Shown: positions 1 through 5,893 of the stretch, in pieces
How the letters are laid out: every line of letters begins with the position of its first letter
Position numbering within the stretch: the first letter of the stretch is position 1
Source: Candidatus Dadabacteria bacterium
GTDB lineage: Bacteria; Bdellovibrionota_C; UBA2361; J135
Length of the DNA stretch: 6,537 nt
Direction of reading: 5' to 3'
Assembly: GCA_003694225.1 (NCBI GenBank)
Contig: RFKT01000294.1
Span: 1 to 6,537 of the forward strand
Notes under the pieces: generated by a model
What the model was told of the DNA's origin: nothing
Databases searched by the model: none
The model's input: only the letters and a program-made list of their open reading frames with translations
Program-made: the position numbers and the translations under genes

Positions 1-451
1 CCCATCCGCTGTCGTACTTGGATGAAAGCCCAAAGGGGGCATTGATGCCAAGCCCGAATGCAAAGCTATCTGTCATCTTCCTTGCATAATAGAGAGCCGG
101 GACATAGCCGGTCTCGCCTCCGTCGCCTCCGTCACCGCCTAAAAGGGGAGAGCCTCCCAATGCGGGGCTTATGGTTGACCCTTTGTTGGTAAACTCTGCA
201 GAGGGAAAGATAGGGGTGATGCCTGCAGATGTCTTTGCTCTTTCGATCTCAACCATAGCGGCAGGGTTATAAAACACACTACTTCCATCACCCAAGCCTA
301 CACTTGCGCCCGCAAAAGCCTGGCCTAAGCCGCGGGAGCTTTGTTCCAATATCGCAAAACCACCGCAGTGTGCAGAAGGCGCAAAACCGCTTAATAGCAG
401 TCCAGCTAAAGCACAAGATTGAAAGAAGAAAGTAGTGATTTTCTGTTTCAT
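1..451 (-). CDS. FadL/OMPP1/TodX-family outer membrane transport protein (5' part, runs off left edge)
   Basis: Reading the minus strand from ATG at 451 gives 150 codons with no stop before the window edge, so this is the N-terminal third or so of the usual 400-450 residue family. Residues 1 to about 29 form a signal peptide (MKQK, then a hydrophobic stretch to APSAHC), with cleavage likely near residue 29. The mature start GGFAILEQSSRGLGQAFAG, then the YNPAAM segment with the NPA motif at 62-64, and FGLSSKYDSGW near the edge are hallmarks of the FadL/Toluene_X family, whose members carry long-chain fatty acids or other hydrophobic compounds across the outer membrane. The true substrate cannot be read from this part. 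A GGGGAG ribosome site lies 7 nt before the ATG. Residues 105-113 (GGDGGDGGE) are encoded by a 9-bp tandem repeat and probably form an exposed loop. It is divergent from the glycosyltransferase-like gene at 605. Confidence 0.9.
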   Translation of the reverse strand, partial: MKQKITTFFFQSCALAGLLLSGFAPSAHCGGFAILEQSSRGLGQAFAGASVGLGDGSSVFYNPAAMVEIERAKTSAGITPIFPSAEFTNKGSTISPALGGSPLLGGDGGDGGETGYVPALYYARKMTDSFAFGLGINAPFGLSSKYDSGW

Positions 452-473
452 ATCTACACTCCCCACTTTATGC

Positions 474-497
474 GCGCTTGGCTGCGCTGCCAAACGC
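474..497. promoter_or_regulatory. Imperfect 24-bp palindrome in the fadL-like leader (operator or RNA hairpin)
   Basis: Ten of twelve position pairs are complementary: arms GCG-x-TTGGC and GCCAA-x-CGC around a TGCGCT centre. It lies 23 nt upstream of the ATG at 451, just ahead of the ribosome site of the outer-membrane gene, so it is either a binding site for a dimeric repressor or a stem-loop in the 5' leader. I found no convincing -35/-10 pair for either divergent gene, so its position relative to a promoter is unknown. Confidence 0.4.
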
Positions 498-604
498 TCC
501 TTAACAAACAATAACGAGACTTTTATAAAGTGACACTGTGCTATACCATATTTTGGGGTTAAAATCCCAGATGCAATGATAAGATTCAGTAACCAAAGGG
601 GGTT

Positions 605-2191
605 ATGCCTCAAAAAAAGCCTTTTAACGTACCTTTTAGCCTTATCATTCTAAGTTTAGCCGCAGCAACAGCTCTTGTTGCCCTTAACTTGAAATTTATC
701 AACTATGCTTATGACGATGCTTATATTCACTTCAGAATAGCCGAAAACTTCCTTAAATACGGTGTGCCGTATTACAACGTGGACGAACCTGTAATGGGCT
801 CCTCTTCTCCTCTGTGGATATTGGTTCTTGCAGGACTATTTTCTGTGTTTGGGGTAAGCATAAAAGCCGTGGCGGTATTGAACGGACTAATCGTCTCAGG
901 CGCGGCTACAGCGTGGGCGCTAATACTGCGTGAGGAAACAGAAAAGGAGGTGTTCTGTCTAGTCGGCTTTGTTTCTACCTTAATAGTGCTTTATATCTCA
1001 GGCGCAGGCCTTATGGAAACTCCTTTAGCGGTGCTTTTGCTCGGTGTGGGTGTGATACTCTTCCTTAGAGAATCTCCCAAACTAAGCGTTGTGTTTTTAA
1101 CCCTTGCGGCATTTACAAGGATGGAGCTGTTTATCTTTCTTCTTACAGCTTCTGCATACTATGCGCTTAAAAGAAAAAGCCTAAAATGGGCACTGCCTTT
1201 AGCTATTACTGCGGCTCCATTTCTGCTTTTTAACTGGCACTATTTTGGAAGTGAGATTCCACAGCCTATACTTGCAAAACCCAATGTGTATGGATTGAGC
1301 GCGCTTGAATCTCTTGCAACTATGATTGACTCTGTACTCTCTCCACTATTTCCACTGATTCCTGTTAAGGTAGGCCGCGTACTTTTTTTTGTGCCTCTTT
1401 TTGCATCGTTATCTGCGTTTCTTATTATGAACCTTGGCAAAACCTACTCCCCACGCAAAAAAACAGCCACTTCCTTTAGCTATCTCATAACGCTTCCTAC
1501 AACTTTGCTTATAGTATGCTATATCTTTTCAAAAACCATTATATTTCAATGGTACATACCTCTTTTTTATGTGCCTGCCATAACTTGGGCTCTTAGCGCC
1601 GCTGTGCACTTTAATACCATCTCCATAAAGGCGCTTTGCATTGCTCTGCTTTTCCCGTACATATTTTCGTTTTCTAAAGATACAATAAGTTTCTTTGGCA
1701 ATCCCTCTATGTTTTCTCTCTTTTTCCCCGAAGCTAGAGTGCGGCAACTAAGAAAGATTGCACGGGACCTTTATGCAAAATATCCCAATGCAAGGGTGTT
1801 AGCGCCGGAGATCGGAGGAGTCGGCTTTGAGTTTAAGGGAAGGATAATAGATGCGATTGGGCTTATAACGCCGGAAGCCTTAAGATACCGCCAAAGGGAA
1901 ATTAGCGATCCAAAAGAGACGTCAAATACTAAAACAGATAGAACCAAGCTGATCGGTTCTGTTTCTCGTGAAATGATTTTAGCTTTTAAGCCTGATATAG
2001 TTTTGGGGCTAGAGACAATGCTTTCCTCTATGGAGGCGCCTCCCCTCTCAGATCTTTACGAAAAACAGATATATCCAATCTTTGCGCAGGAAGACGCTTC
2101 AATTGCCACTACAAAATCCATCTTTATGGCTAGGAGAATAAATGTTTATATAAGAAGGGATTTTGTTCTGAAACAAAAGGAGATATCTTAA
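605..2191 (+). CDS. GT-C-fold glycosyltransferase-like polytopic membrane protein
   Basis: The 528-residue protein has about ten or eleven hydrophobic helices (roughly 11-29, 70-85, 88-108, 115-133, 138-154, 159-189, 194-210, 257-276, 290-308, 312-335, 340-356) and a soluble C-terminal domain from about 375. After the first helix comes YDDAYIHFRIAENFLKYG, with the acidic pair D37-D38, followed by GSSSPLW at 65-71. This is the first extracytoplasmic loop layout of lipid-phosphosugar-dependent GT-C enzymes (ArnT/AftB-like), where the aspartates are catalytic or metal-binding. Other family-like segments are SGAGLMETP (132-140), TRMEL (171-175), NWHYFGSEIPQPILAK (210-225) and, in the tail, EIGGVGFEFKGRIIDAIGL (402-420). 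It probably transfers a sugar from a polyprenyl carrier on the outer face of the inner membrane; donor and acceptor are unknown. AAAGGGGG at 595-602 precedes the ATG by only 2 nt, but an in-frame TAA at 590 rules out an earlier start. It stands alone, divergent from the FadL-like gene and convergent with smpB. Confidence 0.75.
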   Translation: MPQKKPFNVPFSLIILSLAAATALVALNLKFINYAYDDAYIHFRIAENFLKYGVPYYNVDEPVMGSSSPLWILVLAGLFSVFGVSIKAVAVLNGLIVSGAATAWALILREETEKEVFCLVGFVSTLIVLYISGAGLMETPLAVLLLGVGVILFLRESPKLSVVFLTLAAFTRMELFIFLLTASAYYALKRKSLKWALPLAITAAPFLLFNWHYFGSEIPQPILAKPNVYGLSALESLATMIDSVLSPLFPLIPVKVGRVLFFVPLFASLSAFLIMNLGKTYSPRKKTATSFSYLITLPTTLLIVCYIFSKTIIFQWYIPLFYVPAITWALSAAVHFNTISIKALCIALLFPYIFSFSKDTISFFGNPSMFSLFFPEARVRQLRKIARDLYAKYPNARVLAPEIGGVGFEFKGRIIDAIGLITPEALRYRQREISDPKETSNTKTDRTKLIGSVSREMILAFKPDIVLGLETMLSSMEAPPLSDLYEKQIYPIFAQEDASIATTKSIFMARRINVYIRRDFVLKQKEIS

Positions 2192-2260
2192 GAATTAGCC
2201 ATGATTTTTTGAGGCGTGCGGAGAGAAATCCCTCTTTAAATCTTTTGCCTGCTTTATCTC

Positions 2261-2725
2261 TTAGGGCTTTCCCCTTTTTAGGGCTCTTTCAATCTCTCTT
2301 TTCTGCTCCCTTTCCTTTATGCTTTTTCTCTTGTCGTGCACCCTCTTTCCCCTTGCCAAGGCTATCTTTAGCTTTGCCCATCCGCGCTTTATGTAGACCT
2401 CAAGCGGCACAATGGTAAAGCCGCGCTCATTAACCCTTGAGATAAGCTTATTTAGCTCCTTGCGGTGCAAAAGAAGTTTCCTTACCCGAAGCGGATCTAT
2501 CTCTCTGTCTTTGGTGTACTGGTATGGAGAGATCTGGGCGCCTACCAAAAAAAGCTCCGCACCCTTTGGCTTAATATAGCTTTCGGTTATGCTGATCCCG
2601 CCGTTTTTGACAGATTTAATCTCGTGCCCTTCGAGTACTATTCCAGCCTCGTAGGTCTCAATAATCTCATAGTTAAATCTTGCCTTCTTGTTTCTGGCTA
2701 TAACCCGAATTGAACTGCCGTCCAC
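2261..2725 (-). CDS. smpB: SsrA-binding protein SmpB
   Basis: SmpB binds tmRNA (SsrA) and delivers it to stalled ribosomes for trans-translation. The whole family core is present (numbering from the GTG at 2725): VIARNKKARFNYEI near residues 8-21, the tmRNA-contacting beta-barrel with GIVLEGHEIKS at 28-38, DPLRVRKLLLHRKEL at 77-91, GWAKLKIALARGKRVHDKR at 115-133, and a lysine/arginine-rich C-terminal tail ending ERALKRGKP that enters the decoding centre. Starting at GTG gives 154 residues, the normal length. The frame is open upstream to a TTG at 2794, which would give 177 residues and overlap the end of panB by 17 nt, but the extra 23 residues do not resemble SmpB. Neither start has a well-placed ribosome site, so the exact start is uncertain. 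It follows panB on the same strand, 52 nt after the panB stop, and is probably cotranscribed. No ssrA gene is visible in the window. Confidence 0.95.
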   Translation of the reverse strand: MDGSSIRVIARNKKARFNYEIIETYEAGIVLEGHEIKSVKNGGISITESYIKPKGAELFLVGAQISPYQYTKDREIDPLRVRKLLLHRKELNKLISRVNERGFTIVPLEVYIKRGWAKLKIALARGKRVHDKRKSIKEREQKREIERALKRGKP

Positions 2726-2777
2726 ACCCTCTGCCCATAAGATTTTAGACCCATCTCTTTCTGTTGTCCCTGCCCGG

Positions 2778-3662
2778 CTATTTCTTCCGTGCAAGTTTAA
2801 GAGTTACCGCTCTTCTGTTATCCATTGCGGCTTCCGGTTCATCATAACAGTGTTCCTCTGCCGGAAACACCCCCTCCGAGACTTCGCTTGCAAACTCTCT
2901 GGCGCAGCGGGCGATAATCTCGCCTAAATTGGCATAAGCCTTAACAAAGCGTGGTTTAAATCCCTCAAAGAGCCCGAAGGCATCGTGAGAGACCAGAATC
3001 TGGCCGTCACAGAAAGGGCCTGCTCCTATGCCTATAGTCGGAACAGAGAGGGCGGAGGTTATCTCTCTTCCCAGAGAAGGGGGGACTCCTTCTACAACAA
3101 CAGCAAATGCTCCGGCTGCCTCCACAGCCAGCGCATCTTCTACGATCCTTTCATACTGCCCCTTTGAGCTTCCATGTTCTCTGCCCTGCACCTTATTTCC
3201 TCCCATTCTGTGATAAGACTGGGGAGTTAATCCTACATGTCCCATTACAGGGATGTCCACCTCTGTAATCCTAGACACTATCTCTGCTATATGTATTCCT
3301 CCCTCAACCTTCACAGCGCTTACCCCTCCCTCCTTTATAAGTCTGCCTGCAGATTCTATAGCCTTTGCTGGTGAGACTTGGTATGAGAGAAAGGGCATAT
3401 CCCCCACAACGAGCGCTCTCTTAACTCCCCTTGAAACACACCTAGAGTGGTAGATAACCTCATCAAGTGTTACCGGGATGGTAGTTTCGTTTCCCTGAAA
3501 AACAACTCCTAGAGAATCACCTACTAGGATAAGATCGATGCCGTTATTGTCAAGGATTGATGCTGTGGCAAAATCGTAGGCTGTAAGCGCAACTATCTTT
3601 CTCCCCTTTCTCTTCCACTTTTGCAAGAGGGGAACGGTTACCTTCTTATTTTGAGCTTTCAT
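2778..3662 (-). CDS. panB: 3-methyl-2-oxobutanoate hydroxymethyltransferase (ketopantoate hydroxymethyltransferase)
   Basis: PanB transfers a hydroxymethyl group from 5,10-methylenetetrahydrofolate to alpha-ketoisovalerate to make ketopantoate, the first committed step to pantothenate and CoA, in the cytoplasm. The 294 residues match the family over the full length as a TIM barrel. Visible motifs are ALTAYD (25-30), LVGDSLG (46-52) with the Mg-binding aspartate D49, VGDMPF (86-91) with D88, VKVEGG (117-122) with K118 and E120, the HVGLTPQS segment (142-149), the likely catalytic glutamate E191 in VVVEGVP, and GIGAGP (211-216) followed by the GQILVSHDAFG segment. Length and motifs indicate an intact enzyme. 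AAGGA lies about 12 nt before the ATG, a somewhat long spacing. Its usual partners panC and panD are not adjacent; smpB follows instead. Confidence 0.97.
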   Translation of the reverse strand: MKAQNKKVTVPLLQKWKRKGRKIVALTAYDFATASILDNNGIDLILVGDSLGVVFQGNETTIPVTLDEVIYHSRCVSRGVKRALVVGDMPFLSYQVSPAKAIESAGRLIKEGGVSAVKVEGGIHIAEIVSRITEVDIPVMGHVGLTPQSYHRMGGNKVQGREHGSSKGQYERIVEDALAVEAAGAFAVVVEGVPPSLGREITSALSVPTIGIGAGPFCDGQILVSHDAFGLFEGFKPRFVKAYANLGEIIARCAREFASEVSEGVFPAEEHCYDEPEAAMDNRRAVTLKLARKK

Positions 3663-3682
3663 CGTAAAGTCACTTCCTTAAA

Positions 3683-3695
3683 GTAAATGCTTTAC
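3683..3695. promoter_or_regulatory. Short dyad upstream of panB
   Basis: GTAAA-tgc-TTTAC forms a perfect 5-bp inverted repeat 20 bp upstream of the panB ATG, just beyond the AAGGA ribosome site. It could be a small operator or a weak leader hairpin. It is AT-rich and short, so chance is a real alternative. Confidence 0.2.
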
Positions 3696-3819
3696 ATATA
3701 CTCTCCGCAAAGCTTCAGTTTGCATGTTCAAATGTATATATCTAGGCTCGCTTGGAAAACCTTCCTTCCCTAAGCTGCCCAAAGAGATCGTATCAGAATC
3801 AGGCGTCAACCAAAACAAT

Positions 3820-3853
3820 ATTTATAGGATATCTGAATTTATAGGATATCTGA
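3820..3853. repeat. Perfect 17-bp tandem duplication upstream of panB
   Basis: The unit ATTTATAGGATATCTGA occurs twice without mismatch and without a gap (3820-3836 and 3837-3853). Each copy contains the palindrome GATATC, and on the minus strand, the direction of panB, each reads TATAAA within TCCTATAAAT, a -10-like box. The pair lies about 160 bp upstream of the panB start and 70 bp after the stop of the SseB-like gene. No matching -35 box at normal spacing is seen, so a promoter role is only possible; a duplicated operator or recent slippage are alternatives. Confidence 0.85.
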
Positions 3854-3923
3854 GCCTCCCCAAAGAAGCAGGTAGATGCTCCAACTACTACTATTGACTG
3901 GGGTTTTCTTAAAAGCCGCTTAT

Positions 3924-4871
3924 CTACTCCCTAAAGCTCCTTAAGGCATCCAAAATCCTTGAAAAGGTTCCTCTCCGTTTTCTTACCTCATAGGCCTTTT
4001 TTGGGTGAGCCTGCCTGGCCGGTGCGGAAGAGAATCTTTTAAGAGCGCTCCATGTTTTGCTCCGCTCAGACTCTTCTGAAGTTATCTGGGCTGTTTTCTT
4101 CCTCTCCCACCTTGCGACCTCTTCGGGATTTACAGCCAGAAGATTATCTGTCTTTTTATCTCTTTTTTTCGGAAGATTTTCTTCAATAAATGAACTTAAC
4201 TGAGAGGGGCTCTTCCACTCGCTCTCTACCCTTTTCCTCTTCTCTTCTTCTTCTTTATATTCTTCATCTAAAAAGCGGTCGTCTCTGATATCTCTACCTT
4301 CAAATTCATCACCAGGTTTTTCTTCCGTCTCACTTTCTTCTGCGACGCTTTTTGCTTTTACAGTTGTGTCTTTTTCCGGCAAAGGATGTGGCGGAGAAAC
4401 GGTGTTGTTTTCTGTTTGATGGGTTAACTCCTCTTCCTTTAAGGTAAGAGCGTTGAACTCTCCAAGCTCGCCAAAGGCAACAAAGTGAATTACTGCTTGA
4501 GTAATAACAATGGCTTTATCCAAGCGTGAATAGACCTTAAGAGAGCCTTTACCTGCTATGGCAGCGCATAGATCTCTTCCGAAGGCAACTACACCATCAA
4601 TCTTTTCGCTTCTCTCTTTTTTCCAGAGATCAAATGCTTCTCTTGACACAAACACCAATATGCCGTCACTGTCAGACAAGAGATTTAGTTTTTCTACTCC
4701 CCTTACAGTTTCCAACTCGATAGCCATCACATCCAGCCCGTCGGCGTTGTCTTTTTCAACGGCGCAAACCATAAGGGGTTTTTCTGCAAAGGCTTCGCAG
4801 AACTCCTCTAGATGGGTTTCATCTCCCATCTGAAGCTCTTCTAGATATTGATACAACTTGCCTCCTGTCAT
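3924..4871 (-). CDS. SseB-like N-terminal domain protein with long charged C-terminal tail
   Basis: The 315-residue protein has two parts. Residues 17-135 look folded: alternating strands and helices with LEEFCEAFAEKPLMV (21-35), GILVFVSREAFDLWKK (70-85) and DLCAAIAGKGSLKVYSRLDKAIVITQAVIHF (100-130). This order (a short helix, a strand, an 'FxS.EA..W' segment, then a helix and a final strand) resembles the SseB N-terminal domain, whose molecular role is poorly defined. Residues about 145-275 are dense in E, K, D, R, S and T (for example EEYKEEEEKRKRVESEWK at 203-220) and are probably disordered or coiled coil. The last 40 residues are strongly basic, suggesting contact with nucleic acid or acidic partners. 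There is no signal peptide or membrane segment. The start is uncertain: ATG 4871 has no ribosome site, while a perfect AGGAGG lies between it and a TTG at 4856; ATG 4829 is a third option. Divergent from nth. Confidence 0.85.
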   Translation of the reverse strand: MTGGKLYQYLEELQMGDETHLEEFCEAFAEKPLMVCAVEKDNADGLDVMAIELETVRGVEKLNLLSDSDGILVFVSREAFDLWKKERSEKIDGVVAFGRDLCAAIAGKGSLKVYSRLDKAIVITQAVIHFVAFGELGEFNALTLKEEELTHQTENNTVSPPHPLPEKDTTVKAKSVAEESETEEKPGDEFEGRDIRDDRFLDEEYKEEEEKRKRVESEWKSPSQLSSFIEENLPKKRDKKTDNLLAVNPEEVARWERKKTAQITSEESERSKTWSALKRFSSAPARQAHPKKAYEVRKRRGTFSRILDALRSFRE

Positions 4872-4887
4872 AAGCTATTGCTCTAAT
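4858..4887 (+). promoter_or_regulatory. Candidate promoter for nth
   Basis: TTGCCT (4858-4863) and TCTAAT (4882-4887) are separated by 18 bp and match the sigma-70 consensus at 4 of 6 and 5 of 6 positions. Transcription would start near 4894 and leave only about 15 nt before the nth ATG, which fits the lack of a Shine-Dalgarno there. The box overlaps the 5' end of the divergent SseB-like gene. Judged by eye only. Confidence 0.3.
4861..4866 (-). promoter_or_regulatory. Perfect AGGAGG that questions the start of the SseB-like gene
   Basis: On the minus strand AGGAGG is followed after four bases (CAAG) by TTG at 4856-4854, in frame with the SseB-like protein. Because it lies downstream of ATG 4871, it argues that translation begins at TTG 4856, giving 310 residues. 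The spacing is slightly short, so ATG 4871 cannot be dismissed. Confidence 0.45.
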
Positions 4888-4908
4888 TTACCGTTAAGTC
4901 TTTTTTGC

Positions 4909-5559
4909 ATGGCAAAAGACAAAAAAAGCCGCCTTATTCTTAACCGTTTGTCTAAGCGGTATCCCAATGCCGCATCTGAGCTAAACTTTAAAAACAGCTA
5001 CCAATTAGTAATTTCGGCAATACTTTCAGCTCAGTGTACAGACAAAATGGTAAATAGGGTAACCCCTCAATTATTCAGGAAATTTCCATCATTTTCGGCT
5101 CTTTCTAAAGCGCCCCTTAAGGATATTGAAAGGATCATAACCCCTATAAACTACTATCGAACTAAAGCCAAAAATATAAAAAGGCTAAGTCAAATAGTAA
5201 CAAAGGAACTGAGTGGCCGCCTGCCAAAGGACTTTGAAGGCATGGTGTCACTACCCGGAGTTGGAAGAAAAACCGCAAATGTAGTCTTAGGGGAGCTTGG
5301 AATTTCAAAGACTCTGCCTGTAGACACCCATGTTTTCAGGGTAGCAAGGCGGCTTGGCCTTTCTTCCGGCAAGCGGCCTGAAGATGTGGAAGAAGACCTA
5401 AAGGGCATCTTCCCTCCTTCTCAGTGGCGCAAGGTGCACCACTCTTTTATTCTTCACGGAAGGTATCTCTGCAAGGCAAAAAATCCAAAGTGTGGCGACT
5501 GTCCTCTAACCGATCTATGCCCAAACGGGACACCCAAAAATGGGACACCCAAAAATTAA
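4909..5559 (+). CDS. nth: Endonuclease III (DNA glycosylase/AP lyase)
   Basis: Endonuclease III removes oxidised pyrimidines and cuts the abasic site in base-excision repair. Starting at ATG 4909 the protein has 216 residues, close to the family norm. It carries the N-terminal SAILSAQCTD segment (36-45), the helix-hairpin-helix LPGVGRKTANVVL (115-127) with the catalytic lysine K121, VDTHVFRV (138-145) with the catalytic aspartate D139, and a complete 4Fe-4S motif C188-x6-C195-x2-C198-x5-C204. The active site is intact. The frame is open to a TTG at 4858, but those extra 17 residues are not family-like and overlap the divergent gene. No Shine-Dalgarno precedes the ATG, which sits in the loop of a short dyad (4903-4917). 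After the last cysteine the tail PNGTPKNGTPKN is translated from a 15-bp tandem repeat that also supplies the stop codon, so the natural C-terminus seems to have been replaced. Confidence 0.96.
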   Translation: MAKDKKSRLILNRLSKRYPNAASELNFKNSYQLVISAILSAQCTDKMVNRVTPQLFRKFPSFSALSKAPLKDIERIITPINYYRTKAKNIKRLSQIVTKELSGRLPKDFEGMVSLPGVGRKTANVVLGELGISKTLPVDTHVFRVARRLGLSSGKRPEDVEEDLKGIFPPSQWRKVHHSFILHGRYLCKAKNPKCGDCPLTDLCPNGTPKNGTPKN

Positions 5560-5596
5560 TCCACACCCAAAAATGGGACATCCAAAAATTAATCCA
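5527..5596. repeat. Tandem repeat (15-bp and 33-bp units) overlapping the 3' end of nth
   Basis: GGGACACCCAAAAAT occurs as two perfect adjacent copies (5527-5541, 5542-5556) and again with one change at 5575-5589. At a larger scale a 33-bp unit at 5531-5563 is repeated at 5564-5596 with one mismatch (C at 5548, T at 5581). The first part is read in frame as GTPKN-GTPKN at the end of Nth and provides its TAA at 5557-5559; the rest lies downstream. The array looks like recent local duplication and opens the repeat island that extends to 5943. Confidence 0.9.
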
Positions 5597-5844
5597 TAAA
5601 TTCAGTGTATTAGAGCATAAAGTATTTTTGTGCAAGCAGGATGCCCGCGCTCCATAGGAAAAGGTGCGGGGCTACTTCTGAAAGGTACGGGGTAACTTTG
5701 CCTTAAAGAGTTGCCAGTTAAATCAAAGGGTTAACTTTCACCTTAAAAAGGTACGGGGTAACTTTTCTCCCATTCCGTAGCAATCGCGGCAATGGCGCAT
5801 CAATGGTACGGGGTAACTTTTTTACCTAGATAGCTCCATGGAAA

Positions 5845-5861
5845 GCAGGCTTCTAGCCTGC
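5845..5861. repeat. REP-like hairpin 1
   Basis: GCAGGCT-TCT-AGCCTGC is a perfect 7-bp stem with a 3-nt loop. It is GC-rich and has no U-tract on either side, which argues against a simple terminator. It lies 15 bp from a second hairpin of the same size. Confidence 0.75.
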
Positions 5862-5876
5862 AAGAGGAGGCTTCAT

Positions 5877-5893
5877 GCGGGCAAGATGCCCGC
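5877..5893. repeat. REP-like hairpin 2 with GGAG head on the minus strand
   Basis: GCGGGCA-AGA-TGCCCGC is a perfect 7-bp stem with a 3-nt loop. On the minus strand it is preceded by ATGGAGC, so the order is GGAG then a GC-rich imperfect palindrome, the layout described for REP sequences handled by RAYT (REP-associated tyrosine) transposases. A degraded copy lies at 5634-5650, where the left arm has three changes and the stem is lost. Confidence 0.7.

Noticed and set aside
2192..2260. Shared terminator between the convergent glycosyltransferase and smpB genes
   Set aside because: Only a 4-bp AGAG/CTCT stem with a short mixed T-run is visible, too weak to call.
2209..2418. Open frame on the plus strand opposite the smpB 3' end
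   Set aside because: It lies antisense to well-conserved SmpB codons, is leucine/proline/serine-rich as antisense frames often are, and matches nothing known.
3859..3907. CCCCA...TGGGG stem followed by TTTTCTT on the plus strand, as a terminator
   Set aside because: The loop is about 35 nt with only weak internal pairing (GTAG/CTAC), and no plus-strand gene lies upstream to be terminated.
4858..4908. Seventeen extra N-terminal residues for Nth from a TTG start
   Set aside because: They do not resemble endonuclease III, overlap the divergent gene, and give an abnormal N-terminus; ATG 4909 gives the normal length.
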